64,000 nt of DNA from Herbidospora solisilvae (GCF_009901565.1 NZ_WXEW01000002.1:310001-374000), one strand, 5' to 3'. Shown: positions 18,484 to 26,655, counted from the stretch's first letter. The notes: generated by a model from the letters alone, not told the origin. Numbers and translations are program-made.

Positions 18484-18894
18484 TTGTCCGACGGAGAACT
18501 GTTCGAGCTGCTCCACCGGGTCGACCACCGCATCCGGCGGGGCTTCCGCGAACGCCTCGAACCCCTCGGCATCAACCCGGGCCAGTCGCGCGCCCTGCGC
18601 GCTCTGGTCTCCGCCGGAGAGCCGCTGCGCATGGCCCGGCTCGCCGAACTGCTCGGCATCGTCCCCCGTTCCCTGACCTCGGTCGTGGACGCCCTGGAGG
18701 AGGCCGGCCTGCTCGCCCGTTCCGTCGACCCCACCAACCGGCGCTCCACCCTCGTCTCCGTCACCCCCGCCGGCCTGGCCGTCCACGAGCAGGCGCGCGT
18801 GGCGCGACGGGAGGCCGCCGCGGAGGTCTTCTCCGTACTTTCGGACGAACAGCGCCGGCAGTTGTCGGCCCTGCTGCGCCTGCTCGACGGCTGA
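18484..18894 (+). CDS. MarR-family transcriptional regulator
   Basis: A 136-residue MarR protein. The winged helix covers residues about 35-105, with MARLAELLGIVPRSLTSVVDALEEAGLLARSVDPTNRRS. This contains the typical MarR recognition helix and the DxxNRRS wing. The TTG start at 18484 is preferred, with GAGG about 9 bases upstream. In-frame ATGs at 18430/18433 would give up to 18 more residues but would overlap the divergent ABC exporter start. The 52-bp gap between the genes probably holds a shared operator. It likely represses the exporter. Confidence 0.85.
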   Translation: MSDGELFELLHRVDHRIRRGFRERLEPLGINPGQSRALRALVSAGEPLRMARLAELLGIVPRSLTSVVDALEEAGLLARSVDPTNRRSTLVSVTPAGLAVHEQARVARREAAAEVFSVLSDEQRRQLSALLRLLDG

Positions 18895-18927
18895 GAATGT
18901 CGGTGGGGTCTGGTAGGCCTAGGGGGC

Positions 18928-19296
18928 ATGGCGGTGAGCGTGGACGAGTTCCTGAAGATGCTTGACCATCTGCCCGAGGTGAAACAGGGCTTCGGTGGCG
19001 AGTGGGTGTCGCTGAAGGTGCGCGGCAAGGGGTTCGGCTACCTGTGGGAACGCACCCAGACCGTGGGCCTCAAGTCGACCGTCGAAGAACAGGCCGCCCT
19101 GGTGGCCGAACGGCCCGACGTCTTCGAGGTGCAGTTCACCACGGAGTCGACGGGGTGGGTGGTCGTCCACCTCGACCGGATCGAGGCCGACGAGCTGTTC
19201 GAGCTGGTGACCGAGGCGTGGTGCATGACCGCCCCGAAGTCCCTGGTCGAAAGCCATGAGATCGTGTTGTGGCCGGAGCTCTACCCCTCCTCCTGA
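18928..19296 (+). CDS. MmcQ/YjbR-family protein
   Basis: A 122-residue single-domain protein of the MmcQ/YjbR (DUF419) family. Its layout begins with SVDEFLKMLDHLPEVKQGFG, continues with LKVRGKGFGYLWE, and ends in the C-terminal ELFELVTEAWCMTAPKSLVE. The family folds like the CyaY/phosphoserine-type DNA-binding-like alpha-beta fold, and its role is not established. It follows the MarR gene by 33 bp on the same strand. Confidence 0.85.
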   Translation: MAVSVDEFLKMLDHLPEVKQGFGGEWVSLKVRGKGFGYLWERTQTVGLKSTVEEQAALVAERPDVFEVQFTTESTGWVVVHLDRIEADELFELVTEAWCMTAPKSLVESHEIVLWPELYPSS

Positions 19297-19334
19297 AAGG
19301 GCACGACGCGGCGGCAAGATGATTTCTCCGCCAG

Positions 19335-19433
19335 TGCACCGCCGGCCCGCCGGCCTACACGGTGACCGACCGGGTCAAGCGCCGGTGGGTTGTGCTCTGA
19401 TACATCGACGACCGGCTCCGCGACGACGAATAG
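19335..19433 (+). pseudogene. Fragment related to the C-terminus of the 21.8-22.4 kb gene
   Basis: In frame, this stretch reads a Cys, then PAYTVTDRVKRRWVVL, a TGA stop, then YIDDRLRDDE and TAG. It parallels the end of the gene at 21816-22427 (PVYTVRARDDSRW then YIDDRLEEH), including near-identical DNA for TACATCGACGACCGGCTC. The internal stop and lack of a start indicate a decayed copy of the same C-terminal domain. Confidence 0.6.
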
Positions 19434-19446
19434 GAACCTCATCACT

Positions 19447-20121
19447 GTGGCATCCGCCTGGGAATCCGCGCTGACGCACGCCTTCGGGCACCTGCTCGGC
19501 CACCCGCTCGCCGACCATGACGCCACCGCGACCTACGGGGCGTTCTACGGCGGCAACTGGCTTTACGAGACGGGGCTCGACCGCCACCCCGGCTGGGTGC
19601 GCCGGGAGGCGTTGTCGGGGCAGGAGACGGTCAGCCATCCCCAGGTGCTGATCCTCCTCGACGGCTACGCCGACCTGGTGTTCGACGCGAGCGGCTCCCT
19701 CTTCGAGGTCGACCCGGCCGACTTCGACGACGGCCTGGTCGCGTCGGTGTCGGTGTTCGCCAAGCCGGGGATCGTGCGGGGGGCCGATCTGGCCACGCTG
19801 CTCGACCGGCACCCGGGGGAGCCGGAATGGCAACTGTGGCAGGCGCGCATCGCCTCCGACGGGACCCTTCTCGGGGCGCTCAAGGCCGCGACCGCGATCG
19901 GTGACTCACCCCGGAGCCTCATCCCTCCGTCTGACGAGCCTGACGAGCGGGCGGTGCTCGCGCACCTCGAGGCGTTCTCCGACCCGGTGTCCGATGACCT
20001 GGCCTACTGTCCCCAGGCGCTGAACGAGGCGGTCATCGCGATGTGGGAGGGCGCGGTCGACCAGTACGAGATCACGATCTGGAACCTCGACCAGCTCACC
20101 GCCCAGGGGGCGAGGGCCTGA
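19447..20121 (+). CDS. Hypothetical protein
   Basis: A 224-residue soluble protein, GTG start with AGGA about 11 bases upstream. No signal peptide or transmembrane segment. It has an acidic composition with recognisable blocks such as YGAFYGGNWLYETGLDRHPGW and VLILLDGYADLVFDASGSLFEVDPADF. I cannot place it in a family. It lies downstream of the decayed fragment at 19335 and upstream of a repeat-rich region. Confidence 0.72.
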   Translation: MASAWESALTHAFGHLLGHPLADHDATATYGAFYGGNWLYETGLDRHPGWVRREALSGQETVSHPQVLILLDGYADLVFDASGSLFEVDPADFDDGLVASVSVFAKPGIVRGADLATLLDRHPGEPEWQLWQARIASDGTLLGALKAATAIGDSPRSLIPPSDEPDERAVLAHLEAFSDPVSDDLAYCPQALNEAVIAMWEGAVDQYEITIWNLDQLTAQGARA

Positions 20122-20249
20122 GGCGACTCGCCGTCGCCTCGGTAGATCGAATACTGACGCGGCGGGTTCGCTGGGAGCAGTGCGGCGATCACCCACAGCG
20201 GCCCTGCGGCCCCACCGTGGAATCGACTCCGCTCCACCACGAGAGGTCC

Positions 20250-20386
20250 CGCCAGATGACCGTGGGAGGTCCGGCAGATCAGCTACGTAGCTTGCGGCAG
20301 ATCCACCATGCCGGCCTCGGCAGAATGACCACACCACCTTCGGCAGATCGACCATCGAACCACCGGCAGATCCGCCACAAGATTGG
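20250..20386 (+). repeat. Six degenerate 23-bp tandem repeats with CGGCAGATC core
   Basis: Units begin at 20250 (22 bp), 20272, 20295, 20318, 20341 and 20364 (23 bp each). Each starts with CGGCAGATC or a one- or two-base variant, and most continue with a C/G-A-C-C-A block; the remainder differs. The second unit contains the palindrome AGCTACGTAGCT (20281-20292). The array ends 23 bp before the GTG of the DUF4143 ATPase and fills most of the gap after the hypothetical gene. Confidence 0.8.
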
Positions 20387-20409
20387 CGTTTGGCCATATC
20401 ATCGGCCAA

Positions 20410-21672
20410 GTGGACACGGATGAACTCGCCCTCTATTCGCGGCGGGCCGAAGCGATGGTCTGGGAGGCGCTCGCCGATACCCGGGTCGTGGTGATCAACG
20501 GTGCCCGGCAAGTCGGTAAGAGCACCCTGGCCCTCTCGGTCGCCCAGCGGACCCCCGGCTCCCGCGAGATCTACCTCGATCAGGCCGCCGTCCGGGCCGC
20601 CGCACGTCAGGACCCCGACGGGGTCGTCCACCATCACGGGTTGCTGGTCATCGACGAGATCCAGCGGGTGCCCGATCTCCTGCTGTCGATCAAGCGTGAG
20701 GTCGACGCCGATCCGCGTCCCGGCCGTTATCTCCTCACCGGTTCCGCCCGGCTGCTGGGGCTGCACGACCTTCCCGACGCGCTGCCCGGCAGGTCGGAGA
20801 CCATCGAGTTGTGGCCGCTTTCCCAGGGAGAGATCGACGGCCGCCCCGACGGGTTCGTCGACGCCGTCTTCCGCTCAGGGGCCGACACCGTCTTCCCGCC
20901 GTCGTCGCTCCGCCGGATGGACTATCTCGACCGTGCCCTGCGCGGCGGTTATCCAGAGGCCGTCCACCGCCCCACCCACCGCAGACGGGCCCGGTTCCTG
21001 GAGTCCTACGTCTCCGACCTCATCAACCGTGACGTGAAACAGATCTCCGACATCGAGCGGCCCCTGGACATGCGGCGGCTGCTCAACGTCCTGTGCGGCC
21101 GCATGGGCGGGCTGCTCGTGCTCGACAACATCGGCCGCGATCTGGGCCTCCCGCGGAGCACCGTCAAGCGCTATGTCGACCTTCTCGACCTGGTCTATCT
21201 CGTCCGGCGTATCCCGGCCTGGTCGTCGAACGCCACCACCAGGGCCGTGGCCACGCCGAAGCTGCTCGTCGTCGACTCAGGACTGGGCGCCCACCTGGCC
21301 GGCCTGACGCCGTCGAGGGTCACCGACATCACCGCGCCCGTCGGCCCTCTCATGGAGAACTTCGTCCTCGGGGAACTGGCCCGCCAGCTCACCTGGAGCG
21401 AAGAACCGGTCCGGCTCCACCACTACCGTGACCGGGACGGCGTCGAGGTCGACGCCGTCCTCGAACGGGCGTCCGGCGAGATCGTCGGCATCGAGGTCAA
21501 AGCGGCCGAGACGGTGCGGGCAGAGGACTTCCAGGGTCTCCGCAGCCTCTCCAGGAAGGCCGGCGAACGATTCGTCGCCGGATTCGTGATGTACGCGGGC
21601 AGAGACGTGCTCCCCTTCGGCGACGGGATGAGGGCGGTGCCGATGTCGGCTCTATGGGAAACCTCGCCCTGA
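20410..21672 (+). CDS. AAA-family ATPase with DUF4143 domain
   Basis: A 420-residue protein. The N-terminal AAA_14 domain has Walker A NGARQVGKSTLA, Walker B LLVIDEIQRVPDLL and sensor motif YLLTGSARLLGL. The middle region (about 185-345) is DUF4143, and the C-terminus has a PD-(D/E)xK-like pattern EVDAVLERASGEIVGIEVKA (Asp, Glu-x-Lys). These proteins are common mobile accessory ATPases with no settled function. GTG 20410 gives an N-terminus like homologues (RRAEAMVWEALADTRVV); TTG 20383 is in frame but falls inside the last repeat unit. Confidence 0.88.
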   Translation: MDTDELALYSRRAEAMVWEALADTRVVVINGARQVGKSTLALSVAQRTPGSREIYLDQAAVRAAARQDPDGVVHHHGLLVIDEIQRVPDLLLSIKREVDADPRPGRYLLTGSARLLGLHDLPDALPGRSETIELWPLSQGEIDGRPDGFVDAVFRSGADTVFPPSSLRRMDYLDRALRGGYPEAVHRPTHRRRARFLESYVSDLINRDVKQISDIERPLDMRRLLNVLCGRMGGLLVLDNIGRDLGLPRSTVKRYVDLLDLVYLVRRIPAWSSNATTRAVATPKLLVVDSGLGAHLAGLTPSRVTDITAPVGPLMENFVLGELARQLTWSEEPVRLHHYRDRDGVEVDAVLERASGEIVGIEVKAAETVRAEDFQGLRSLSRKAGERFVAGFVMYAGRDVLPFGDGMRAVPMSALWETSP

Positions 21673-21690
21673 TCGGCGGACAATGCAGAA

Positions 21691-21726
21691 GACGGCCGGG
21701 CGCCCCCCGAATGGGTGCCCGGCCGT
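21691..21726. repeat. 36-bp hairpin repeat, copy 1
   Basis: A 36-bp sequence beginning GACGGCCGGGCGCC and ending GGTGCCCGGCCGT. It folds as a long GC stem around CCCGAAT and is repeated without a mismatch at 22433-22468. It may also act as terminator for the DUF4143 gene, although no T-run follows. Confidence 0.85.
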
Positions 21727-21815
21727 TCTGCGCTTTCCCAAGAATCCTGGGTGATCGCCATGGAAATTTGCTGTTACTTCTGGCGATCTTGATGAGAATT
21801 CTGGATGATGGGGGC

Positions 21816-22427
21816 ATGGTGAACAAGTCCCCCGAGCCGTTCCGGGCGAGGGTGCAAACGCTGAAAGCAGCCGGTATGTCCTATGTCGACATGTATCTGG
21901 GCTGCGAGCGCGTGCGATCGGATTCATGGTGGAACAGCGTCGCCCTCCACGGTGCCTGGGGTGGACCGAAGTCGGCCCGGGTGGGCCCGCCGGCGCCCGA
22001 GACATGGGAGGGCATCGCCAAGCTCTTCGGCACGTCGAAGGACGACGTGGCCGCGATGATCGCCGCGGATTGGTACGGCACCGGCGCGACGGACGTACAG
22101 CCGGAGGATTCCCGGCGCGCCGGTGCCATGACACAGCTGTCCGATGACGACCTGGCGCTGCTCGATCGGATCGCGGCCCGGCTCGGCAGCACACCACAAC
22201 CCGAAGGGAGAACCCCCATGGCGGTCCTCGAGATCAAGAAGTGGAGCCCTCGCAACTACTCGGAGGGGGCGGAGAGCACCAAGCGGTGCACGTGGGGAAG
22301 CGGGAAGGTCAGCGGCGCCTGTCCTGAGACCCCCGTCTACACGGTGAGGGCTCGCGACGACAGCAGATGGTCCGCCTGCCGGACCCACGTCGTCACGTAC
22401 ATCGACGACCGGCTCGAGGAGCACTGA
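21816..22427 (+). CDS. HTH-like accessory protein with Cys-rich C-terminus
   Basis: A 203-residue protein. The N-terminal part (about 5-95) has the pattern MSYVDMYLGC, SWWNSVALHGAW, then ETWEGIAKLFGTSKDDVAAMIAADWYG. This resembles actinobacterial XRE-like proteins in which a helix-turn-helix is followed by the AMIAxxWYG motif. The C-terminal 70 residues contain three Cys and a CxxxH (RCTW, GACPE, ACRTH), possibly metal-binding. An internal ATG at 22218 has GAAGGGAG 8 bases upstream, so this domain might also be made alone. The gene is bracketed by identical 36-bp hairpins and has a decayed relative at 19335. Confidence 0.65.
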   Translation: MVNKSPEPFRARVQTLKAAGMSYVDMYLGCERVRSDSWWNSVALHGAWGGPKSARVGPPAPETWEGIAKLFGTSKDDVAAMIAADWYGTGATDVQPEDSRRAGAMTQLSDDDLALLDRIAARLGSTPQPEGRTPMAVLEIKKWSPRNYSEGAESTKRCTWGSGKVSGACPETPVYTVRARDDSRWSACRTHVVTYIDDRLEEH

Positions 22428-22432
22428 ACGCC

Positions 22433-22468
22433 GACGGCCGGGCGCCCCCCGAATGGGTGCCCGGCCGT
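22433..22468. repeat. 36-bp hairpin repeat, copy 2
   Basis: Identical to 21691-21726 and in the same orientation. It starts 5 bp after the stop of the 203-residue gene and lies 11 bp from the end of the converging HPr gene, so it may be a shared transcription end. Confidence 0.85.
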
Positions 22469-22478
22469 CCCCCTCGAT

Positions 22479-22748
22479 CTACTCCGCGTCGAGGTCCCGT
22501 TCCAGCAGTTCGGCCAAGGTCGACAAGGCCGCCTCCGCGCCCTCTCCCTCCGCCGACAACGTCACTTCGGTTCCGTGGGTGGCGCCCAGCGACAGGACCG
22601 CGAGCATGCTGTCGGCCCTGACCGCCTTCCCCTCTCCGACGCGGATCTTCACCGGTACTCCCGTTCCGGCCGCGGCCTGGACGAAGAGTTTGGCCGGGCG
22701 GGCGTGCAGGCCCGTCGAGGAGGCCACGGTCACTGTTCTCTCTGGCAT
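22479..22748 (-). CDS. ptsH: Phosphocarrier protein HPr
   Basis: An 89-residue PTS phosphocarrier. The active-site His is in ASSTGLHARPAKLFVQ and the regulatory-loop region is RADSMLAVLSLGATHG. It accepts phosphate from enzyme I and passes it to EIIA. No enzyme I gene is in the window. It is the last gene of the polyol PTS operon, and its ATG overlaps the stop of the dehydrogenase (TGATG). Confidence 0.95.
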   Translation of the reverse strand: MPERTVTVASSTGLHARPAKLFVQAAAGTGVPVKIRVGEGKAVRADSMLAVLSLGATHGTEVTLSAEGEGAEAALSTLAELLERDLDAE

Positions 22749-23773
22749 CACGGCTCCACGGTGACTTTGATGGCCTCGCCGCGCATGACGATGTCGATGC
22801 CCTCCAGGACGTCGGTGAGCGGCAGGCGGTGGGTGATCAGGTCGGCGACCGGGACCGCGCCGGTCGCGATGAGTTCGAGGGCCTGCTTGTTGTGGGCGGG
22901 GCTCGAACCGTTCGCGCCGACGATGGTCAGTTCGCGGTAGTGGACGAGGTTCGAGTCGAGGCGGATGATCGGGTTGTCCTTCGGCAGGCCGCCGAAGAAG
23001 CTGATGCGGCCCTGGCGGGCGACCATGCCGAGGGCCTGCTCCTGGGCCACGCCCGATGCCGCGGCCGTGATGACCACGTCGGCGCCGCGGCCCTCGGTCA
23101 GCTTGAGCACCGCCTCGGTCACGTCGTCGCCGTGCAGGGCGGCGTCGGGGTTGACCAGGACGGCCGCCATCTCCAGGCGGTCGGGGTTCAGGTCGGCGAG
23201 GATCACCCGCCGGGCTCCGCGCGCGCGGGCCAGGCGGACGTGCAGGCAGCCGATCGGGCCCGAGCCGATCACGACCACGTCGTCGCCGGGGCCCACCCGG
23301 GCGAGTTCCTGGCCGTTCAGCACGCAGGCCAGCGGCTCGGCGACCGACGCCTCGGCGAAGCCGACCCCGGCGGGGATGCGGTTGACGCCGTCGACGGCGA
23401 GGACCTTCGCGGGCACCACCATGTACTCGGCGAAGCCGCCGTCGTAGTGGTAGCCCATCGATTCCTGGTTGGGGCAGACGGTCATCCGGCCCCGCCTGCA
23501 CTCGCCGCACTCCCCGCACGGGATCGCCGCGATCACCTGGACGCGGTCACCGGGCTCGAACGCGCCCGTCCCGGTCACGACCTCACCGGCGATCTCGTGG
23601 CCCATGACGCGCGGGGGCCGGATGTGGTGGTGGCCGAACTTCAGGATCTTGGCGTCGGTGCCGCAGGTGGAGCAGTTGCGGACCCGGATCAGGAGTTCGC
23701 CCGGACCCGCCACCGGCTCCGGGGCGTCTTCGACCCGGATGTCGCCGGGCGCGTGGAAACGCGCGACCTTCAT
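22748..23773 (-). CDS. Zinc-dependent MDR-family polyol(-phosphate) dehydrogenase
   Basis: A 341-residue medium-chain dehydrogenase. Catalytic zinc ligands are in NCSTCGTDAKIL (Cys) and GHEIAGEVV (His-Glu). The structural zinc loop is CGECGECRRGRMTVC (four Cys) and the NAD site is VVVIGSGPIGCLHVRLARARG. It resembles sorbitol/galactitol-1-phosphate/arabitol-phosphate dehydrogenases rather than the long-chain MtlD family. In this operon it probably oxidises the sugar-alcohol phosphate delivered by the PTS. GGAGGG lies upstream of the ATG, and the start overlaps the IIA stop by 4 bases. Confidence 0.9.
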   Translation of the reverse strand: MKVARFHAPGDIRVEDAPEPVAGPGELLIRVRNCSTCGTDAKILKFGHHHIRPPRVMGHEIAGEVVTGTGAFEPGDRVQVIAAIPCGECGECRRGRMTVCPNQESMGYHYDGGFAEYMVVPAKVLAVDGVNRIPAGVGFAEASVAEPLACVLNGQELARVGPGDDVVVIGSGPIGCLHVRLARARGARRVILADLNPDRLEMAAVLVNPDAALHGDDVTEAVLKLTEGRGADVVITAAASGVAQEQALGMVARQGRISFFGGLPKDNPIIRLDSNLVHYRELTIVGANGSSPAHNKQALELIATGAVPVADLITHRLPLTDVLEGIDIVMRGEAIKVTVEP

Positions 23774-24207
23774 TCTGTTCCCTCCATGAGAAGCCTTCGG
23801 ACCTCCGCCTCGTCGGCCGTCTCGCGCAGAGCCTCGGCCGCGTCGGGGTCCATGAGTATCTCGGCCAGTTTGGCCAGCAGGCGGACGTGGCCGTCGCCCT
23901 TGGCGGCGATGCCGACGCACAGGTTGACCTGTTCGCCGTCCCAGTCGACGCCGGCGGGGAAGCGGAGCACGCAGACCGCGTCGCGGTGCACGACCTCCTT
24001 GGCCTGCACCGTGCCGTGCGGGATCGCGACGCCCTCGCCCACGTAGGTGGAGAGCGTGCGCTCGCGTTCCAGCATCGCCGCGATGTACGGCTCCGCCGCC
24101 GCCCCGACCGCCACGAGCGTCTCCCCGCACTGGCGGATCGCGTCGTCGCGGTCCTTCGCCACGCAGTCGAGCCTGATGGCGCTCGGGTCGAGCGGGATGT
24201 CAGCCAC
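23770..24207 (-). CDS. PTS EIIA component, fructose/mannitol type
   Basis: A 145-residue EIIA of the fructose-mannitol superfamily. The phospho-acceptor His is in YVGEGVAIPHGTVQAKE, and the rest of the fold is present (VHRDAVCVLRFPAGVDWDGEQVNLCVGIAAKGDGH). It transfers phosphate from HPr to IIB. The GTG start overlaps the end of the IIB gene by 8 bases. It is a separate polypeptide, unlike the fused MtlA of enteric bacteria. Confidence 0.93.
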   Translation of the reverse strand: MADIPLDPSAIRLDCVAKDRDDAIRQCGETLVAVGAAAEPYIAAMLERERTLSTYVGEGVAIPHGTVQAKEVVHRDAVCVLRFPAGVDWDGEQVNLCVGIAAKGDGHVRLLAKLAEILMDPDAAEALRETADEAEVRRLLMEGTE

Positions 24208-24511
24208 CGACCACGCCGCCGTTCTTGATGGCGTTCACCAGCTTCGTCACCGCCGGGTCGCCGATGAACACCTGGAACGGGATCAGTACCGCCCCTTCGG
24301 GCGTCGACTTGCGGGCGCGGGCGGCCAGGCCCGCGTGGGTGACGACGACGTCGGCGTCGGCCGGGATCTGGTCGACTGGTGAGTGGACGACCTCGATGCC
24401 GTTGCCCTTGAGCTGCTTGCGGAGCGTGGAGGCCAGCATGACGCTGCTGCCCATCCCCGCGTCGCAGGCGATGACGATCTTCTTGACTGCCGCGCTCTCG
24501 ATGCCGGCCAT
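24200..24511 (-). CDS. PTS EIIB component, mannitol type
   Basis: A 103-residue EIIB. The phospho-Cys is in KIVIACDAGMGSSVMLAS, the P-loop-like active site of mannitol IIB domains, followed by KQLKGNGIEVVHSPVDQIPADADVVVTHAGL. It accepts phosphate from IIA and gives it to the polyol bound by IIC. It lies 5 bp after the IIC stop and overlaps IIA by 8 bases. Confidence 0.92.
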   Translation of the reverse strand: MAGIESAAVKKIVIACDAGMGSSVMLASTLRKQLKGNGIEVVHSPVDQIPADADVVVTHAGLAARARKSTPEGAVLIPFQVFIGDPAVTKLVNAIKNGGVVGG

Positions 24512-24516
24512 GGGGA

Positions 24517-25617
24517 TCACGCCTCCTGCGGAGTGGTGGTGGGCTCGGTCTCTTCCGCCGCGGTCTCCTTCTCGCCCCGGCCGAAGCCGAGCAGCGCCGA
24601 GGCGACCACGAAGGTCACGCCGGTGGCGACGAGGACGCCCGCGAGTACGCCGAAGTAGCCGCCCGCCGGGGTAACGGCCAGATAGGCGAAGATGCTTCCC
24701 GGCGCGGGGGAGGCCACCAGGCCCGACCCCGTCGCGATGAAGACCAGGATGCCGGAGGCGCCACCGGCGATCATGGCGAGGATCAGGCGGGGCTTCATCA
24801 GCACGTACGGGAAGTAGATCTCGTGGATGCCGCCGAAGAAGTGGATGATGATGGCCGCCGGGGCGCTCGGCCGCAGGGCGCGCGGACCGAAGAAGAAGTA
24901 CGCCAGCAGCAGGCCCAGACCCGGTCCGGGATTGGTCTCCAGCATGAACAGGATCGACTTGCCGGCATCGGCGACCTGGGCGGCGCCGAGCGGGGTCAGC
25001 ACGCCGTGGTTGATGGCGTTGTTGAGGAACAGCACCTTGGCGGGCTCGATGATGATCGAGGCCAGCGGCAGCACGTTGTGGGTGACGAGCCAGTTGGCGG
25101 CGTCGCCCGCCACCTCGGTGATCTTCTCGATGATCGGGCCGATGCCCCACACGCCCAGCAGCGCCACGGCGCCGCCGATGATGCCCGCCGAGAAGTTGTC
25201 GACGAGCATCTCGAAGCCGGCCCTGACGCGGTCCTTCACCGCGCCGTCGAACAGCTTCAGCAGGAACGCGGCCAGCGGGCCGATGATCATCGCGCCGAGG
25301 AACATCGGCACCTCGGCGCCGACCACGACGCCCATCGTGGCGACCGCGCCGACCACGGCGCCACGCTGGCCGTGCACCATGCGGCCGCCGGTGTACCCGA
25401 TCAGCACCGGCAGCAGCACCTTGATCATCGGGTCGACCAGGGCGGCGAACATCTCGTTCGGGATCCACCCGGTCGGGATGAACAGGGCCGTGATCAGGCC
25501 CCACGCGATGAACGCGCCGATGTTCGGCATGATCATCCCGGCCAGGTAGCCGCCGAACCTCTGGATCGTGGCCTTTATCCCGGTGCCCTCGACGGGCGGG
25601 GTGTAGTCGGTGGTCAT
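24517..25617 (-). CDS. mtlA: PTS EIIC permease, mannitol family
   Basis: A 366-residue polytopic permease of the mannitol class. It has the conserved AGMIMPNIGAFIAWGLITALFIPTGW at the N-terminus, the motif VLFLNNAINHGVLTPLG, and the family signature GGIHEIYFPYVLMKPRLI. No B or A domain is fused; the C-terminus is a short acidic tail. A GGAAAGGAGC ribosome-binding site precedes the ATG. The substrate is most likely mannitol or another hexitol. Confidence 0.93.
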   Translation of the reverse strand: MTTDYTPPVEGTGIKATIQRFGGYLAGMIMPNIGAFIAWGLITALFIPTGWIPNEMFAALVDPMIKVLLPVLIGYTGGRMVHGQRGAVVGAVATMGVVVGAEVPMFLGAMIIGPLAAFLLKLFDGAVKDRVRAGFEMLVDNFSAGIIGGAVALLGVWGIGPIIEKITEVAGDAANWLVTHNVLPLASIIIEPAKVLFLNNAINHGVLTPLGAAQVADAGKSILFMLETNPGPGLGLLLAYFFFGPRALRPSAPAAIIIHFFGGIHEIYFPYVLMKPRLILAMIAGGASGILVFIATGSGLVASPAPGSIFAYLAVTPAGGYFGVLAGVLVATGVTFVVASALLGFGRGEKETAAEETEPTTTPQEA

Positions 25618-25716
25618 GTGTGCTCCTTTCCGGGGAGCTCGGGGGGTGGAAAGGGGAGAGCGAGCCGTGGCTCGCGGTGTGAACCTGCCTCCCGGAGACA
25701 GGCGAGCGGGCCGCGA

Positions 25717-26655
25717 TCAGCCCCCCGAAAGCGGCCGCGTGGGATCGGGTTCGCTGACGGTCACCCGATCACGTCTGATGTCGCCGGGCCCCGGCATGCG
25801 GCTGCCCGGCAGCTGCACCGCCGCGGTCGCCCAGGCCAGCCCCTCGACGAGGGCCGCCTTCCCGCGGGCCCCGGCGGCGAGGAACCCGGCCAGTAACGCG
25901 TCGCCGGCCCCGACGGAGCTGCGCGGCTCCTCCGCCGCGCACTCGCCGTGCCAGACGGTTCCGTCGTCGACCAGCAGGGCGCCGTCACGTCCGAGGCTCG
26001 CCAGTACGGTCTCCGCCCCCATCGCGCGCAGTTTCGCGGCGGCCTCCATGGCGTCGCCGACCGTCTCGATGGGGGAGCCGGTGGCCTCGGCGAGCTCCTC
26101 GCGGTTGGGTTTGACCAGCCGGGGACCGGCCTGCACCGCGGCCAGCAGGGCCGGGCCGCTGGTGTCGACGGCCACGTTGATGCCGGCCTGGCGGAAGCGG
26201 CGGCAGAGGGTGGCGTACACGTCGGAGGGGACCTGGGGCGGCAGGCTGCCCGAGGCGACCACCCAGTCCGCGCTGTGCGCGGCGCCGAGCACGGCGGTGG
26301 CGATCTCCTCCAGCTCGCGCCCGCTGAGCGTGGCGCCCGGCTCGTTGACCTTGGTGACGGTGCCGTCGGGCTCGGCGAGCGTGATGTTCGACCGGGTGGT
26401 CCCGGCGACCGGCACCGTGATCATGTCGATGCCCTCGGCGTCGAGCAGCTCGATCAGCCGCCGCCCCTCCTCGCCGCCGTAGGGCACCACCGCGCACGAG
26501 CGCACGTGGTTGGCCAGCAGGGCACGCGAGACGTTGACGCCCTTGCCGCCCGGGTCGAGGTGCGCGGCGGCGGCCCGGATGACCTCGCCCCGCGCCAGCG
26601 AGGGGACGTCGACGGTGCGGTCGAGACTGGGGTTGAGGGTCAGCGTGAGGATCAT
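25717..26655 (-). CDS. fruK: 1-phosphofructokinase family (PfkB) sugar-phosphate kinase
   Basis: A 312-residue PfkB kinase. The start MILTLTLNPSLDRTVDV is typical of FruK/LacC, with the substrate motif DPGGKGVNVSRAL, ATP/anion hole SSVGAGDALLAGFLAAGA and catalytic Asp in it. It should phosphorylate fructose-1-phosphate, or tagatose-6-phosphate if the polyol is galactitol, to the bisphosphate. GAGGTG lies 9 bases before the ATG. It is the second gene of the PTS operon; the 99-bp gap to mtlA contains a small stem (CCTGCCTCC/GGAGACAGG). Confidence 0.92.
   Translation of the reverse strand: MILTLTLNPSLDRTVDVPSLARGEVIRAAAAHLDPGGKGVNVSRALLANHVRSCAVVPYGGEEGRRLIELLDAEGIDMITVPVAGTTRSNITLAEPDGTVTKVNEPGATLSGRELEEIATAVLGAAHSADWVVASGSLPPQVPSDVYATLCRRFRQAGINVAVDTSGPALLAAVQAGPRLVKPNREELAEATGSPIETVGDAMEAAAKLRAMGAETVLASLGRDGALLVDDGTVWHGECAAEEPRSSVGAGDALLAGFLAAGARGKAALVEGLAWATAAVQLPGSRMPGPGDIRRDRVTVSEPDPTRPLSGG

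Noticed and set aside
20250-20386. CRISPR array
   Set aside because: Units are 23 bp with only a 9-bp conserved core and no constant-length unique spacers; no cas genes are nearby.
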